Notes: generated by a model not told the origin, from the sequence alone. Positions 38,777-49,703 are shown, counted from the stretch's first letter. The stretch: DNA of 64,000 nucleotides from Acidobacteriota bacterium (GCA_016929335.1 JAFGIY010000136.1:43562-107561); one strand, 5' to 3'. Translations and numbers: made by a program.

Positions 38777-39838
38777 TTAATTTCCTGTCTCGAGCACCCG
38801 GCCAAACAGCCTGGCTACATAATCCACCAGAGAGATAGCGCGAGCATATTCCATTCGCGTGGGGCCCAGGATTCCAAGAGATCCATGGGTTTTTTCGTCC
38901 ACGACATAGGGAGAGGTAATGAGCGCACAGTCCTCGATTCCCTGAAGGGCATTCTCGGCTCCAATGGTTATTCGTACCTCCTGAGTATCACCTTCAATGC
39001 AGCGAGATATCAAAGCTGCCAATCTGCTCTTCTCTTCGATGGTCTCGAACAGGAGCTTCATCTTGTTAATATCGGAAAACTCAGGGGTTTTTATTAGGTT
39101 AGAGGCCCCGTCCAAATATACTTCGGCATCCAGCTGTTTTTCAGTAACGGAAAAAGCCTGAGTGCTCAGGGCTATAATCTGTTGCATGAACTTGTCATAA
39201 AGAGCCTGCTCTTGCTGGATCATTTTGAGAATTTGAGTTCTGATCTCGAGCAAGGTCTTATCCTTAAAATTTTCCGCGATATAGCGTGCCGCGCGGTCCA
39301 GTTCTGTCTGTGATATTCCATCTCTATAATGGATGACTCGATTTTGAACAATGCCGGCACGGGATACGAGAATAACCAGGATTCGATCATCAGCCAGCCT
39401 GACAAACTGCAGATGCTTAAGGGCAACGCGGCTTATCGGAGGCGATACAACAATTCCGACATTCTTGGATACGCGGGACAAGACCTGGCTTGCACGAGCC
39501 ATTAAATGCTCGGCGCCGTCATCGAGGCGCAGGTCACGATCAATTATGCCCCGGTCTCTAGGCGATATATCCCGTCTTTTTAACAAGTAATCAACATAAA
39601 AGCGGTAGGCTTTATCGGTAGGGACCCGGCCTGCAGAGGCATGTGGCTGGTGGAGATAACCCATCTCCTCAAGGTCTGCCATGATATTCCGGACGGTAGC
39701 CGCGCTTAATTGCTCCCGGCTTTGGCGAGCGATGCGCCGCGATCCCACGGGCTTGCCGGTCATGATAAATGTGGCGATCACCCAATGCAGGATTTCTCGA
39801 TTCCGCTCATTTTGCAGAAAATCGATGCCGTTAGCCAT
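38777..39838 (-). CDS. hrcA: Heat-inducible transcription repressor HrcA
   Basis: The 353-residue repressor has a winged-helix N-terminus (REILHWVIATFIMTGKPVGS, then LSAATVRNIMADLEEMGYL) and the GAF-like ligand domain. HrcA normally binds CIRCE operators and represses the dnaK and groE operons at low temperature. GAGGGG precedes the ATG. Being first in the operon it is autoregulated in other species, but the operator here is only weakly CIRCE-like. Confidence 0.95.
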   Translation of the reverse strand: MANGIDFLQNERNREILHWVIATFIMTGKPVGSRRIARQSREQLSAATVRNIMADLEEMGYLHQPHASAGRVPTDKAYRFYVDYLLKRRDISPRDRGIIDRDLRLDDGAEHLMARASQVLSRVSKNVGIVVSPPISRVALKHLQFVRLADDRILVILVSRAGIVQNRVIHYRDGISQTELDRAARYIAENFKDKTLLEIRTQILKMIQQEQALYDKFMQQIIALSTQAFSVTEKQLDAEVYLDGASNLIKTPEFSDINKMKLLFETIEEKSRLAALISRCIEGDTQEVRITIGAENALQGIEDCALITSPYVVDEKTHGSLGILGPTRMEYARAISLVDYVARLFGRVLETGN

Positions 39839-39880
39839 AGCCGTTGATTACCCCTCTAATAGTCGCCTGTATATTTTTGC

Positions 39881-39903
39881 AGCAGCTCGAGGGCAAGAGC
39901 CAC
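39881..39903 (-). promoter_or_regulatory. Degenerate CIRCE-like inverted repeat
   Basis: On the minus strand the site reads GGTGGCTC, eight bases, GAGCTGCT, whereas CIRCE is TTAGCACTC-N9-GAGTGCTAA. Only the CTC and GAG cores and the spacing are similar. It overlaps the expected transcription start of the promoter just upstream, where CIRCE elements are usually found. Confidence 0.3.
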
Positions 39904-39911
39904 CGGGAGAG

Positions 39912-39939
39912 AATATAGTATTGTACCGATTAATGTCAA
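39912..39939 (-). promoter_or_regulatory. Sigma70-type promoter of the hrcA operon
   Basis: On the minus strand TTGACA (39939-39934) and TATATT (39917-39912) are separated by 16 bases, close to the vegetative consensus. It lies 73 bases upstream of hrcA. No sigma32-type box is seen. Confidence 0.65.
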
Positions 39940-40069
39940 ACGGCTGAAAATAATCGACGTTTGACGATTTACGATTGCCTTCCTAAGCGGAGGTTTGAGA
40001 CACGCGGCCGTCTATTAAAAACAATCAATTGCCCATGAATGACTGGATAATAATTTTGCGTGGCGGTAT

Positions 40070-40126
40070 AAAAAGCAACGGGATCGCTACAGGCAGAGAC
40101 TGAATAAACGGCCTATAGCGATCCCG
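40070..40126 (-). terminator. Intrinsic terminator of the Do-protease gene
   Basis: CGGGATCGCTA (40079-40089) pairs perfectly with TAGCGATCCCG (40116-40126). On the minus strand the stem is followed by TTGCTTTTT. It starts 16 bases after the protease stop codon. Confidence 0.7.
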
Positions 40127-40142
40127 ATACCGAAAGACATGA

Positions 40143-41762
40143 TTACGGTTTGACGATGCTTGTGTAATAGGTTTCGGTGACAACCCGGTTATTTTCCCGG
40201 CCTAAAGCTCGGATGAATTTGAGCACTATGGACTCACCACTCTTCAGGTTTTTGACCATGGCCAGTAAGTCCTGTGCATTATTGATCGGTTTGCCTGCGG
40301 CGGCTACGATCACATCTCCCGGTCCTTGTCCCGCCCCCTGAAGTCCGGCCTCGTCGGCGAGACTTCCAGGTTTAACGGAAAGCACATATGCGCCACCGGA
40401 AATCCCCAATTCCTTGGCATCTTCGGCGGGAATATTATCGAAACTGAGCCCAATTTCAGCTTTTGGCTTCTCTTCGTTCTCTTCGAATGTGTACCGTCCG
40501 CTTTCCTGATTTTCCAGGGTTCGCTCGGCGATGGCAACCTCAAACTCCATTTCCTTGCCTTGGCGCACAACCTTGATTTTGGCTTTCTTGCCCGGGGGAG
40601 TATTGGCAACTGCCAATCGGAAATCCTGGTTATTGGTTATTTTTTTTCCATCATATTCAATAACGACATCTTCCGGCCTGATGCCGGCCTTAGCTGCGGG
40701 GCCGGTCTCCGCATTCCGGCCCTTCTCGTCGCTTAGTTGAGTGATCAATACACCGGAACCCTGCTTAACCCCGAAAAATTTGGCCATTTCCGACGTAAAA
40801 GGAAGGCGGTTCATGCTGACGCCGATCCAGCCACGGGAGACTTTTCCGGTTTCAAGTATTTGATTGTAAACCCTTACGAACAGATGAGATGGCACGGCAA
40901 ATCCCACGCCTGCGCTCGCACCCGATGGAGTGGATATAAAGCTGTTGATCCCGACAACTTCCGCATTCATATTAACCAGAGGGCCGCCGCTGTTCCCGCG
41001 ATTTATTGATGCATCGGTTTGGAGGTAATCATTGAGGTAAGCACCTCTCCCGGGGCCGGATCCATCTTCAAAAGTACGGCCGGTTGCCGAGATAATTCCG
41101 GCGGTTACCGATTGTTCAAGTCCAAACGGGCTCCCGATAGCAATGACCCAATCGCCGACCTTCATTTTTTGAGAATTGCCGATTTTGGCATAGGGAAAAT
41201 CCTTATTCCCGTTGATCTTTATTACGGCGATATCGGAAATCTCATCGGAGCCTATGAGCTTTGCGGTGTGCTCACTTCCGTCCTTCAGGCTGACCTTAAT
41301 CTTTGTCGCCCCATCCACTACATGGTGATTGGTAATGATATAGCCTTTCGGATCGACGATTATCCCGGAACCGAGGCTGCGCCTTAATTCCTGCTCGGGC
41401 AGCTGCATCATGGGCCCGCCGAAGAAGCGGCGGAATAGATCATTCATCGGATCATCGGGATCCTGCTGTAACATGCCTCGTCGCTGGTTCGTAACCACTT
41501 CTTCCGTATTGATATTGACAACACTCTGCTCAACACGGCTTGCAGCTTCTTCGAAAGCCTGCGAGAGAGAAAGAATGGCCCCGCCGGCAACCGGCTTGCC
41601 ATCCGACTGCATCTGCAGTTGACTGTCCGCCGGGCCGGTAGCATCGACACGCTTGGAGATTATGGTTCCAATGCCTATCCCCAAAGCCAGGACAAACAGC
41701 ACCATAACAAATGTTAAAAGCCTCTTACCGGTCCGAGCGGTTGCTTTCGACTCTTCGCTCAT
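40143..41762 (-). CDS. Periplasmic Do-type serine protease (DegP/DegQ-like)
   Basis: The 539-residue protease has one N-terminal membrane segment (about 15-36), a trypsin-like domain with triad His in ITNHHVVDGA, Asp in SDIAVIKI and Ser in GNSGGPLVNM, and two PDZ domains. Such proteins degrade or refold damaged envelope proteins. GGAGGG precedes the ATG. Length and layout match family norms; whether it is DegP or DegQ cannot be told. Confidence 0.95.
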   Translation of the reverse strand: MSEESKATARTGKRLLTFVMVLFVLALGIGIGTIISKRVDATGPADSQLQMQSDGKPVAGGAILSLSQAFEEAASRVEQSVVNINTEEVVTNQRRGMLQQDPDDPMNDLFRRFFGGPMMQLPEQELRRSLGSGIIVDPKGYIITNHHVVDGATKIKVSLKDGSEHTAKLIGSDEISDIAVIKINGNKDFPYAKIGNSQKMKVGDWVIAIGSPFGLEQSVTAGIISATGRTFEDGSGPGRGAYLNDYLQTDASINRGNSGGPLVNMNAEVVGINSFISTPSGASAGVGFAVPSHLFVRVYNQILETGKVSRGWIGVSMNRLPFTSEMAKFFGVKQGSGVLITQLSDEKGRNAETGPAAKAGIRPEDVVIEYDGKKITNNQDFRLAVANTPPGKKAKIKVVRQGKEMEFEVAIAERTLENQESGRYTFEENEEKPKAEIGLSFDNIPAEDAKELGISGGAYVLSVKPGSLADEAGLQGAGQGPGDVIVAAAGKPINNAQDLLAMVKNLKSGESIVLKFIRALGRENNRVVTETYYTSIVKP

Positions 41763-41895
41763 GCTAAAACCCTCCGTATACTAAAAATGCACTTGCCATC
41801 ACTTTTACGCAATTTGCAATCTCCGGTTTCAAAATATGAATCTAATCAAAAGAGAATCACCCTGCACTCCGGATGTCAAATTTAAAATCGCCTCC

Positions 41896-42666
41896 TCAAT
41901 TCCGGACTACGTCGATTTTTTTTGCGGGCAGAGCGATTTTATAGAGAGTCTGCCGATCATCCACCCACAGGTCAATCTGCAGCAACCCGGAATCAACTTT
42001 CAAATGATGGAGATCCCTCTTTTTGCTTCCTGCCGAAATTCTTTCAAGGCCTATTTCACGGACCTTCAGGATTCCGGCATCCAGTTCCTGGGGAATAACC
42101 ACCTCAATAGACTGCAGCTTATTTGTACTTAAATCGAATAGGCGCGCGACAAAGATGAAATGGTGGAAGACATTCGTGTCCAGGACGATGCAGCGGTCTC
42201 CGACCAGCAATCCCCTCGTCCGGGGATTTCCGCTCCCACGATATTCAAAAGTCGCCTCGCCGGGGATAAAGCTCCCGTTTATGGTCCCCTTCTGACCATC
42301 AACATTGGTGCGAAGCTGATACGTCTTCGGCAGATAGCTGCTGTCCATGGTTGTCTGTGTTTCCATCTGCACTTTCTGACGGCGATTTCCCGGGTCACGG
42401 AATTTGATGATGGAATGAGCGGCAATGCCACTGGCGGAAACAACGATGGAGTAATTCTCCTGTCCTATTTTTTTACCATCGACGAAAATATCGAACCGGG
42501 CTTCTTCGCGTTGAGGCGTTTGATTTTGCGCATAAGAAGGGATTGGAAGCGACGCGGAGAGCGTCAAAACCAAAAATGAAAGCAATGCCGTCATCTTGAA
42601 AAAGCCGCGGGATATTCGGAAATTCGAATTTCCCTGTAAACCTTGTATTTTCTTTCTCATGAACAT
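41896..42666 (-). CDS. Secreted DUF6134/DUF3108-like protein
   Basis: The 256-residue protein has a signal peptide (about residues 25-46, ending PSYAQ), perhaps after an extended N-terminus. The mature part is beta-rich: ARFDIFVDGKKIGQENYSI, then a C-terminal LLQIDLWVDDRQTLYKIALP typical of secreted proteins with a DUF6134/DUF3108-like beta fold. Function unknown. It follows the radical SAM gene by 8 bases and probably shares its transcript. The assignment is from pattern only. Confidence 0.6.
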   Translation of the reverse strand: MFMRKKIQGLQGNSNFRISRGFFKMTALLSFLVLTLSASLPIPSYAQNQTPQREEARFDIFVDGKKIGQENYSIVVSASGIAAHSIIKFRDPGNRRQKVQMETQTTMDSSYLPKTYQLRTNVDGQKGTINGSFIPGEATFEYRGSGNPRTRGLLVGDRCIVLDTNVFHHFIFVARLFDLSTNKLQSIEVVIPQELDAGILKVREIGLERISAGSKKRDLHHLKVDSGLLQIDLWVDDRQTLYKIALPAKKIDVVRN

Positions 42667-42674
42667 AAAGAACC

Positions 42675-44123
42675 CTATGCCTCACGCTGAGCAAACGCAT
42701 GTTTCCATGACGAGAAATTTCCGCCTGATTTCCATGCATCCATGGCGGCCAGTCCTGCGGATTCTCCTCCCTGCGCGAGCTTGTATTCTACCCACGCCCA
42801 ACGGGTGGAAGCGGGTTTGATTTCGACCTTCCCTTTAAGCCCATCCCTGATGGCAGACAATTTCAGGTTCAGCAAAGGAATTGCCTCAAACGGCTCCCCA
42901 TTCATGGGAGTGTTTCGCTTCGCCACGAAGGGCGAAATACTCAAAACAAGCGGAGCAATCCCTGACAAATCAATGGAAAAACGGATGAGTTCATCGATAT
43001 CTTCCATCGTTTCTCCGGGAAGCCCGATCATCATATAAAGCTTCAAGCGCTGCAGCCCTGTGTCTCGCACCAGTTTTGCAGCGTTGATAAGGTGCCGTTC
43101 GGTGATCCGCCTGTCAACAAGATCGCGCAGCCTCTGTGATGCTCCGTCCGAAGCCGTTGTCAGGGTTTTGTAGCCTCCCTGAGCCAATAGCTGCACCAGC
43201 TCTTTGTTCAGACGATCGGCTCTCAGACTCGACAAACCTATTTCGCGGCCGCTTTCCACAATTTTCCGTACCAGTTCCTCAATCCGGGGATGATCGGTGA
43301 CGGCAGCGCCCACCAGCCCAACCCGCCGGGCGCCTTCGGGTATCAAACCAAAAACTTTCTCGGTCGGCACCAGCCTCATCCCGCCGCTCGCAGCGCATCG
43401 CATGACGCAGAAGGCACAGCTACGCGAACATCCGCGCTCAGCCTCGACAAGAAACATGGAAGATAGAACCATATTTTTTGTGAGAATCTGCGAAATGGCA
43501 GGCAACCGCCCATCCGGGACTCTCGCCGGTTCGGGAAAATCAGCCGTCATCCCCGGAACGTAGCATCCCGGAGTTCTGGAAAACACGGATAGCAATTCAT
43601 CCCGCCGGGTGGAGGCTGCGGCATGCAAAAAATCATGAATCAGATCCTCACCTTCACCGAGAATAATCAGATCAACGAATGGAGCAAGAATCTCCGCATT
43701 CGATTGCGTAAGAGGGCCGCCCGCCAGAATCAGCGGATGTCTGCCGGTACGGTTCTGCCGGAGAAGCGGGATGCCGCTCAAATCCAGCATTTCCAGCATT
43801 CCTGTTAATTCCAGCTCATACGCGATCGAGAAAGCCACAACAGGAAATTCGGCTAGAGGCGTTTCGCTCTCATAGGTTAAAATCGGCACCCGGTTTTTTC
43901 GATACTCCCTGGAATCCTCGGGAAGGAAGGCGCGTTCGGCGCTCGCACCGGGATGATGATGGATTTCCCGATAGATGGCCTGATAACCCAGCGAACTCAT
44001 CGCTGCCGAATAGGGAGAAGGGTGGCAGAGTGCAATGCGAAGAGCGGCCTGCTTCCGCACCACTCCTTCCTCCTCGCTTATCCGGCGCCGGATTTGAGTC
44101 ACAATATTCCAGCTGTTCATCAA
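42675..44123 (-). CDS. Radical SAM protein with N-terminal B12-binding-like domain
   Basis: The 482-residue protein has a cobalamin-binding-like N-terminal domain (about 25-190, with VVAFSIAYELELTGML and LILGEGE) and a radical SAM barrel with the cluster motif CSRSCAFC. IGLPGETMEDIDELI is the conserved post-barrel segment. It belongs to a broad group of uncharacterised methylthiotransferase-like enzymes. It follows queE by 14 bases, which hints at a tRNA or small-molecule modification role but does not show it. Confidence 0.85.
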   Translation of the reverse strand: MMNSWNIVTQIRRRISEEEGVVRKQAALRIALCHPSPYSAAMSSLGYQAIYREIHHHPGASAERAFLPEDSREYRKNRVPILTYESETPLAEFPVVAFSIAYELELTGMLEMLDLSGIPLLRQNRTGRHPLILAGGPLTQSNAEILAPFVDLIILGEGEDLIHDFLHAAASTRRDELLSVFSRTPGCYVPGMTADFPEPARVPDGRLPAISQILTKNMVLSSMFLVEAERGCSRSCAFCVMRCAASGGMRLVPTEKVFGLIPEGARRVGLVGAAVTDHPRIEELVRKIVESGREIGLSSLRADRLNKELVQLLAQGGYKTLTTASDGASQRLRDLVDRRITERHLINAAKLVRDTGLQRLKLYMMIGLPGETMEDIDELIRFSIDLSGIAPLVLSISPFVAKRNTPMNGEPFEAIPLLNLKLSAIRDGLKGKVEIKPASTRWAWVEYKLAQGGESAGLAAMDAWKSGGNFSSWKHAFAQREA

Positions 44124-44137
44124 ATCTCCATCCGCGA

Positions 44138-44776
44138 TTAAACGCCTCTCTGTTTATCGGGCCAGATAATCTTATGCAGCTGCAACTGGATCCGAACACG
44201 GAGACCGCAGCTCAGCACCCAGCTTGCCAGGTCGGCGTATGGCAGTTTCATATGAATCGGCGAAAAGAGGATCTCTCCTGCCCGCGAAACAATATCGTAT
44301 CGCCGAATCAGATTGCAGGCCCAGTCAAAATCAGGCTTTCCTCCAACGACAAATTTCACCTCGTCTCTTTGAGTCAGACATTCGATATTGCCGTAATCGT
44401 TGTGGCGGTCCATTCCGCTGGACGGACATTTGATATCCATAATCTTGTGAACGCGCGCATCCACCTCCGCCAGGGAGACATGCCCGCCCGTTTCGAGCAG
44501 CACCGTATAATTGCGGTTTAACAGCTCCTTAAACAATTCGTGAATGGATCCCTGGAGCATCGGCTCCCCGCCGGTCACCAGCACGAGCCGTGTCGGAAAC
44601 GCCTCAATCTTCTGCAAGATCTCAGGAATGGTCATCTCGGTGCCTTCATTGAAGGCATACGCGGTATCGCAGTAGGTGCATCGCAGATTGCAGCCTGACA
44701 TGCGGATAAAGGCACACGGCCGGCCTGCGTAGGACGATTCTCCCTGGATGCTGTAGAAGATTTCGTTAACTTTCAT
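44138..44776 (-). CDS. queE: 7-carboxy-7-deazaguanine synthase
   Basis: QueE makes 7-carboxy-7-deazaguanine for queuosine. The 212-residue radical SAM enzyme has EIFYSIQGESSYAGRPCAFI, the cluster motif CNLRCTYC and LVTGGEPMLQ. AAAGGTGG before the ATG at 44776 sets the start. QueC, QueD and QueF are not in this window. Confidence 0.93.
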   Translation of the reverse strand: MKVNEIFYSIQGESSYAGRPCAFIRMSGCNLRCTYCDTAYAFNEGTEMTIPEILQKIEAFPTRLVLVTGGEPMLQGSIHELFKELLNRNYTVLLETGGHVSLAEVDARVHKIMDIKCPSSGMDRHNDYGNIECLTQRDEVKFVVGGKPDFDWACNLIRRYDIVSRAGEILFSPIHMKLPYADLASWVLSCGLRVRIQLQLHKIIWPDKQRGV

Positions 44777-44786
44777 AGCCACCTTT

Positions 44787-44823
44787 GGCAGTCGGCAGTC
44801 GGCAGTCAGCAGTCGGCGGTCGG
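44787..44823. repeat. Heptamer tandem repeat (CAGTCGG)5, left copy of inverted pair
   Basis: Units CAGTCGG, CAGTCGG, CAGTCAG, CAGTCGG, CGGTCGG lie 10 bases before the queE start on its leader side. A complementary array at 44888-44917 faces it across about 64 bases, so the pair can form a long hairpin. Confidence 0.8.
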
Positions 44824-44887
44824 AAACATCAAATATCGATCCGGCCGAGCCGGAGCTTTACTCCAAAGTGAACCATCCATGACATTT

Positions 44888-44917
44888 TTACTGCCCACTG
44901 CCGACTGCCGACTGCAA
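44888..44917. repeat. Heptamer tandem repeat (CTGCCGA)4, right copy, inside the uvrA 3' end
   Basis: Units CTGCCCA, CTGCCGA, CTGCCGA, CTGCAAT are the complement of the CAGTCGG array. The array starts exactly at the uvrA stop codon and encodes the last eight residues of UvrA (QSAVGSGQ). Confidence 0.8.
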
Positions 44918-47707
44918 TACATGATGCAGGGCGCGGCCTGTCGCAGACGCGGCGACCCGGGCTACCTGCTCAGGCGTGCCCTGCGCGACTATTCTTCCGC
45001 CCCGTTCTCCGCCTTCCGGCCCAAGGTCGATAATTCGATCTGCCATTTTTATTACATCCAGGTTGTGCTCAATTACAATGACTGTATTCCCCAAATCGAC
45101 CAGACTATTCAGGATATCCAGCAGCCTCTTGACGTCATGGAAGTGCAACCCGGTAGTAGGCTCATCCAGTATGTACAAAGTACGCCCTGTGGCGCGTCGG
45201 CTCAGCTCTTTGGCGAGTTTGACTCTCTGTGCTTCGCCGCCCGATAGTGTAGTCGACGACTGGCCGAGCTGAACATATCCGAGCCCTACATCATTCAAGG
45301 TTTGCAGCTTCTGTGCGATCGACGGAATATTTTCCAGCAGCACAGCCGCATCGCTGATGTTCATTCCAAGCAGGTCGGCGATGGAATAGCCTTTGTATTT
45401 TACGGCGAGGGTCTCCCTGTTATAGCGCTTACCCTGGCATGTTTCGCACAGAACGTGAACGTCCGGCAGAAAACTCATTTCGATTCGCCGCAATCCGTCT
45501 CCCTGGCATGTTTCGCAGCGCCCGCCTTTGACATTGAAGCTGAATCTTCCGGCTTTGTAGCCGCGGATTCTGGACTCGGGAAGCATCGCGAAGAGATCTC
45601 TGAGCGGACTGAACAGGCCCGTGTATGTTGCCGGATTGGAACGCGGAGTTCTGCCGATCGGGGACTGATCGATTTCAATTACTTTGTCCAGGTGCTCTAT
45701 TCCCAGAATCTCGCTGTGCAACCCCGGATTAGTCAAAGCCCTGTGCAATTTGCGTGAGAGTACTTTATAAACAATATCGTCTACGAGCGAAGACTTGCCG
45801 GCGCCGGATACTCCCGTGACACAGATAAACAAACCAAGCGGGAATTCCACGTTCAGGTTCTGGAGGTTATTATGTTTCGCTCCTTTAACGATCAGTTTCT
45901 TTCCGTTTCCTTGCCGCCGCGTCTTCGGACAGTCGATACGCAATTCGCCGGTCAGATATTTGCCCGTAATGGAGTCGGGTGCGCTCATCACGTCCTGTAT
46001 CGTGCCAGCCGCCACAATTTCTCCACCCAGACGCCCTCCGCCGGGTCCAAGATCAATGATATGGTCCGCGCTGCGCATCGTCTCCTCATCATGCTCGACG
46101 ACCAGGATTGTATTGCCCATGTCCCTCAACTCCGCCAGCGTATCCAGAAGCCGGCGGTTATCCCGGGGATGGAGACCGATCGAAGGCTCGTCCAGAACAT
46201 ACAGGACTCCGCGGAGCCTGGACCCGATCTGCGTTGCCAGCCTTATGCGCTGCCCTTCGCCGCCGGATAGTGAGGCAGCAGGCCGGTCGAGACTGAGGTA
46301 TCCGACTCCTACATTCAGCAAGAATTCCATTCGATCTTTGATTTCCCGAAGCACTTGACCCGCAATCCGATTCTCTCGGGAAGTCAGTTCAATTCTGCCA
46401 AAAGCTTTCTCCGCCTCTTCCAGCGGCAGGCGTGCATAGTCTGAAATGGAGAGCGCGTTAATCTTTACAGCCCGGCTCTCAGGCCGAAGACGCGATCCCT
46501 TGCATACAGGACATTCCTGCTCGGAAAACAGCTTTCCAAGTTCCTCTCCGGCACGGGAGTTTTCATCGCCATCGAGCAGGGATTCGAGCCATTTGCCTAC
46601 GCCCCGAAAATCCGCAAGAGCATTGCGCGAATTCCTGCTCCCCGCCAACGGATCGGGACTGCCGAAGAAATATATTTCCCGGGCCTTTGCCGGAAGCTTT
46701 TCGAAAGGTGAATTGCTGTCCAGCTTAAAATGCCTTGCCACACTGACAAGGGTTTCCCGCAGGTATTGGGCAATTCTATTGTTCTCGACCGGGAACTGGA
46801 TGGACGCGATCGGTTGCCCGGGATCGAGGATCAGATTGTCCGGATTGATAACGAGGTGCGTTCCCATTCCTCCACAGTCGGGACAGGCTCCATGCCTGGA
46901 GTTGAATGAAAACGAGCGCGGCTCGAGTGTCGGGATGCTGATTCCACAGTCAATGCATGCCTGACGTTCTGAAAAAAGCCTTTCTTCAACGTCCAAAGCT
47001 TCTATGGTCACAAGACCTTCCGCCAGTTCCATGGCGGCTTTTACCGACATTTCAAGTCTTCGCCGTACTCCCGGTTTGATAAGAAGCCGGTCTATAATGA
47101 CTTCGATGCTGTGATTGCGGGTTTTGCTGAGACGTATATCTTCATCGAGATCGTGAACCCTGCCGTCGATTCTCGCCCGCACGTATCCTTTTTTAAGATA
47201 CTTCTCAAACAGCTTTTTAAACTCTCCTTTCCGGTCGCGCACCACCGGCGCCATGATGACGACTCGCGTGTCGGCAGGGTATCCGGCAATCAGATCCACG
47301 ATCTGATCGAGAGTCTGATGCGAAATCGGTTTGCCGCAGATATGGCAATGAGGTTTGCCAACCGATGCGAACAGGAGACGCATGTAGTCATAAATTTCCG
47401 TGACTGTCCCGACAGTGGACCGGGGACTTCGGCTGGTAGTTTTCTGCTCGATGCTGATGGCAGGCGAAAGACCATCGGCGCCATCGATATCGGGTTTTTC
47501 CATCCTCTCCAGAAACTGCCGCGCATACGCGGACAGGGACTCCACATAACGCCGCTGCCCTTCGGCATAAATTGTATCGAAAGCAAGGCTCGATTTGCCG
47601 GATCCGGACAGCCCCGTAATTACGGTCAGCCTATGCCGCGGGATTTCGAGACTGATGTTTTTCAGGTTATGTTGGCGAGCGCCCCGTACTACTATGTTGT
47701 TCAGCAT
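44888..47707 (-). CDS. uvrA: Excinuclease ABC subunit A
   Basis: UvrA recognises DNA damage for nucleotide excision repair. The 939-residue protein has two ABC modules with Walker [10 protein letters not shown] and GVSGAGKSS, signatures [12 protein letters not shown] and [12 protein letters not shown], and zinc cysteines CIDCG...CPDCGG and CETCQGDG...CETCQG. The extreme C-terminus is encoded by a heptamer repeat, so it differs from the usual family end. Confidence 0.97.
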   Translation of the reverse strand: MLNNIVVRGARQHNLKNISLEIPRHRLTVITGLSGSGKSSLAFDTIYAEGQRRYVESLSAYARQFLERMEKPDIDGADGLSPAISIEQKTTSRSPRSTVGTVTEIYDYMRLLFASVGKPHCHICGKPISHQTLDQIVDLIAGYPADTRVVIMAPVVRDRKGEFKKLFEKYLKKGYVRARIDGRVHDLDEDIRLSKTRNHSIEVIIDRLLIKPGVRRRLEMSVKAAMELAEGLVTIEALDVEERLFSERQACIDCGISIPTLEPRSFSFNSRHGACPDCGGMGTHLVINPDNLILDPGQPIASIQFPVENNRIAQYLRETLVSVARHFKLDSNSPFEKLPAKAREIYFFGSPDPLAGSRNSRNALADFRGVGKWLESLLDGDENSRAGEELGKLFSEQECPVCKGSRLRPESRAVKINALSISDYARLPLEEAEKAFGRIELTSRENRIAGQVLREIKDRMEFLLNVGVGYLSLDRPAASLSGGEGQRIRLATQIGSRLRGVLYVLDEPSIGLHPRDNRRLLDTLAELRDMGNTILVVEHDEETMRSADHIIDLGPGGGRLGGEIVAAGTIQDVMSAPDSITGKYLTGELRIDCPKTRRQGNGKKLIVKGAKHNNLQNLNVEFPLGLFICVTGVSGAGKSSLVDDIVYKVLSRKLHRALTNPGLHSEILGIEHLDKVIEIDQSPIGRTPRSNPATYTGLFSPLRDLFAMLPESRIRGYKAGRFSFNVKGGRCETCQGDGLRRIEMSFLPDVHVLCETCQGKRYNRETLAVKYKGYSIADLLGMNISDAAVLLENIPSIAQKLQTLNDVGLGYVQLGQSSTTLSGGEAQRVKLAKELSRRATGRTLYILDEPTTGLHFHDVKRLLDILNSLVDLGNTVIVIEHNLDVIKMADRIIDLGPEGGERGGRIVAQGTPEQVARVAASATGRALHHVLQSAVGSGQ

Positions 47708-47773
47708 GGATAGCCTAAATGATTTATTCTACGGCTGCAACAAACCACCGTCAATCAGCCCGGCTTTTGAGTC

Positions 47774-49693
47774 TTAGAGTTCTTCTCGCGCGCCCGTCTG
47801 TCTGACGATCGATCGATAAATCATCCAGGGCAGACCAAGTAGAACCAGAATGGAAAGGATATCGCGAACGGGCTCCGAACCGATGAACGGCAATGGCAGA
47901 CGCACATCCAATCCAATCGGGACAGCCAGGAAAATGCCCGTCAGAGCTTCGCCCGCTACCAGGCCTGCGCAAAATACCGTCCCTGCCTGGATGGCAATGT
48001 CCAGCCTCTTCTGAGCCTTATATTTCCTGCTGACCAGGAGGTGGATGATTCCTCCCAGCAATATGGGCAGTGTGGTGGTAAACGGAAGATAAATTCCCAC
48101 GGCGACAGCCATCGGGCTGATGCCGAAGTCTGATCCGCGTTTTCTCAGATATGCGCCGATCCCTATCAGCGCGATCGCCAGCAACGCTCCCAGGGCAATC
48201 ATGTTCCAGGGCAGGCTGGATCCTTCCATAAACAAACCGTTCGCCATCGCGGCAAACATGCTGGCTTGAGGGGCAAGAAGTCCGCCGGATCCGATTCCAA
48301 ATGCTTTATCAAGAAAAACCATCAGCGGCGCCGCCAAAAGCGACGTGAAAATCACGGCAACGATCAGGCCGGTCTGAAGAGCGCGCGGCGTGCCGCCGAC
48401 GATCAAAGCAGTTTTAAAATTTTGTGATGCCGTGCCGGAAAGGCAGGCTGCCAGGCAGACAACGCCCGAAATAAGCAGGATGGAGCGAACGGCTTCCGTT
48501 CCGCCGATCCCCCCGGCAAAGAGGAACAATGCCGCGAGCAGGAAGGTGCAGATCGTGATTCCGGAAACAGGCTGATTGGTACTCCCGATCAATCCCACGA
48601 TATAAACCGAAATGGCCACAAAAAAGAAAACGGCCAGAACCGTATACAGCGTGGCAATGCTTGCGCCGAGAAAACCGACATTGAAGTAATAAACCCCCGC
48701 AGCGATCAGGATGCCTGCGGCAATATAAAGCCATATTGTCCCTTGTTTCAAATCCCTATCCTGAGTCCGCTCATGCATGCCGGGCGCAGCCTCGGATCCG
48801 CTCAGTCCGGCAAATACAGACCGGATTCCGGCGATGAGCTGCTGCCTTATCTGAATGATGGACCACAGGCCGCCGACTGCCATTCCTCCGACACCGATAT
48901 AGCGGACCTGGTTTGCCCACATAGCCGACGCGGCAGCTTCCGGGAGATCCGGAGACGGATGTAATGCGGTAAACAACGGAATAAAAAACAGCCAGGCCAG
49001 AGCTCCACCGGCAGCCACCAGGACGGCGCCGTTAAATTCGATGATGAATCCGACGCCGACAAGGGCCGCCGAAACATCGGAACCCAGCCGGAAAACCGAA
49101 TTGCCCAATCGGAATGCCCCTGAAATGGTTTCCTGCAATACCGCAATTCCCGACGAGCACGCCTTGACGGCAAAGCCTCCGAAAAACGCGGCGATGACGC
49201 TGCCGATTCCTTCTCTCCTGCCCTCTCCAAAAGCAGCCATGCCCGTCTTCAGGATTTCCGCAGTAGCTACGCCTTCAGGGTATTTCAGCTCTCTGGATTC
49301 CACTACCATTGGACGGCGGAGAAATCCGGTAAGGACGATTCCCAGTATGCTGCCGGCCAGGACAGCCAGAGTCACCGATATGTATTCGGGAACGCCCCAG
49401 TCGGCAAAAGGCTCAACAGCGCCGGAGAGCACCAGTGCCGGGAAAACGAAAACTACTCCCGCAGCCAGCCCTTCGCCGACGGAACCGGTAGCCTGAGTGA
49501 GGTTGACCTCCGCGATGGAGCGAGAGCGCATCAGCGAATGAAAGAGAATGAGAGCAATGACGCTGCACGGAATATTTGCGCTGATTGTGATTCCCACTTT
49601 AAGGCCGAGATACATATTTGCGGCAGCCATCGCCAGACTCAATATCAGGCCGGTCAAGACCGCACGAAAGGTGAACTCGAGTTGATTCTTCAT
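47774..49693 (-). CDS. OPT-family oligopeptide transporter
   Basis: The 639-residue protein has some 14-16 hydrophobic segments. The OPT hallmarks [34 protein letters not shown] and [16 protein letters not shown] ([12 protein letters not shown]) are present. It imports small peptides or metal-peptide complexes by proton symport. It lies between uvrA and the YwaF-like gene and may be controlled by the IclR regulator at the head of this run. Confidence 0.9.
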   Translation of the reverse strand: MKNQLEFTFRAVLTGLILSLAMAAANMYLGLKVGITISANIPCSVIALILFHSLMRSRSIAEVNLTQATGSVGEGLAAGVVFVFPALVLSGAVEPFADWGVPEYISVTLAVLAGSILGIVLTGFLRRPMVVESRELKYPEGVATAEILKTGMAAFGEGRREGIGSVIAAFFGGFAVKACSSGIAVLQETISGAFRLGNSVFRLGSDVSAALVGVGFIIEFNGAVLVAAGGALAWLFFIPLFTALHPSPDLPEAAASAMWANQVRYIGVGGMAVGGLWSIIQIRQQLIAGIRSVFAGLSGSEAAPGMHERTQDRDLKQGTIWLYIAAGILIAAGVYYFNVGFLGASIATLYTVLAVFFFVAISVYIVGLIGSTNQPVSGITICTFLLAALFLFAGGIGGTEAVRSILLISGVVCLAACLSGTASQNFKTALIVGGTPRALQTGLIVAVIFTSLLAAPLMVFLDKAFGIGSGGLLAPQASMFAAMANGLFMEGSSLPWNMIALGALLAIALIGIGAYLRKRGSDFGISPMAVAVGIYLPFTTTLPILLGGIIHLLVSRKYKAQKRLDIAIQAGTVFCAGLVAGEALTGIFLAVPIGLDVRLPLPFIGSEPVRDILSILVLLGLPWMIYRSIVRQTGAREEL

Positions 49694-49703
49694 GGAATCT
49701 CCA

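Larger units (their letters stand above)
39839..40142. other. 304-base gap between the Do-protease terminator and hrcA
   Basis: No gene is present. On the minus strand it holds the terminator of the protease gene (40070-40126), then about 130 bases with no feature, then the hrcA promoter and operator-like site. Confidence 0.6.

Noticed and set aside
44787..44917. CRISPR-like short array
   Set aside because: Units are 7 bases with no spacers and no cas genes are nearby.
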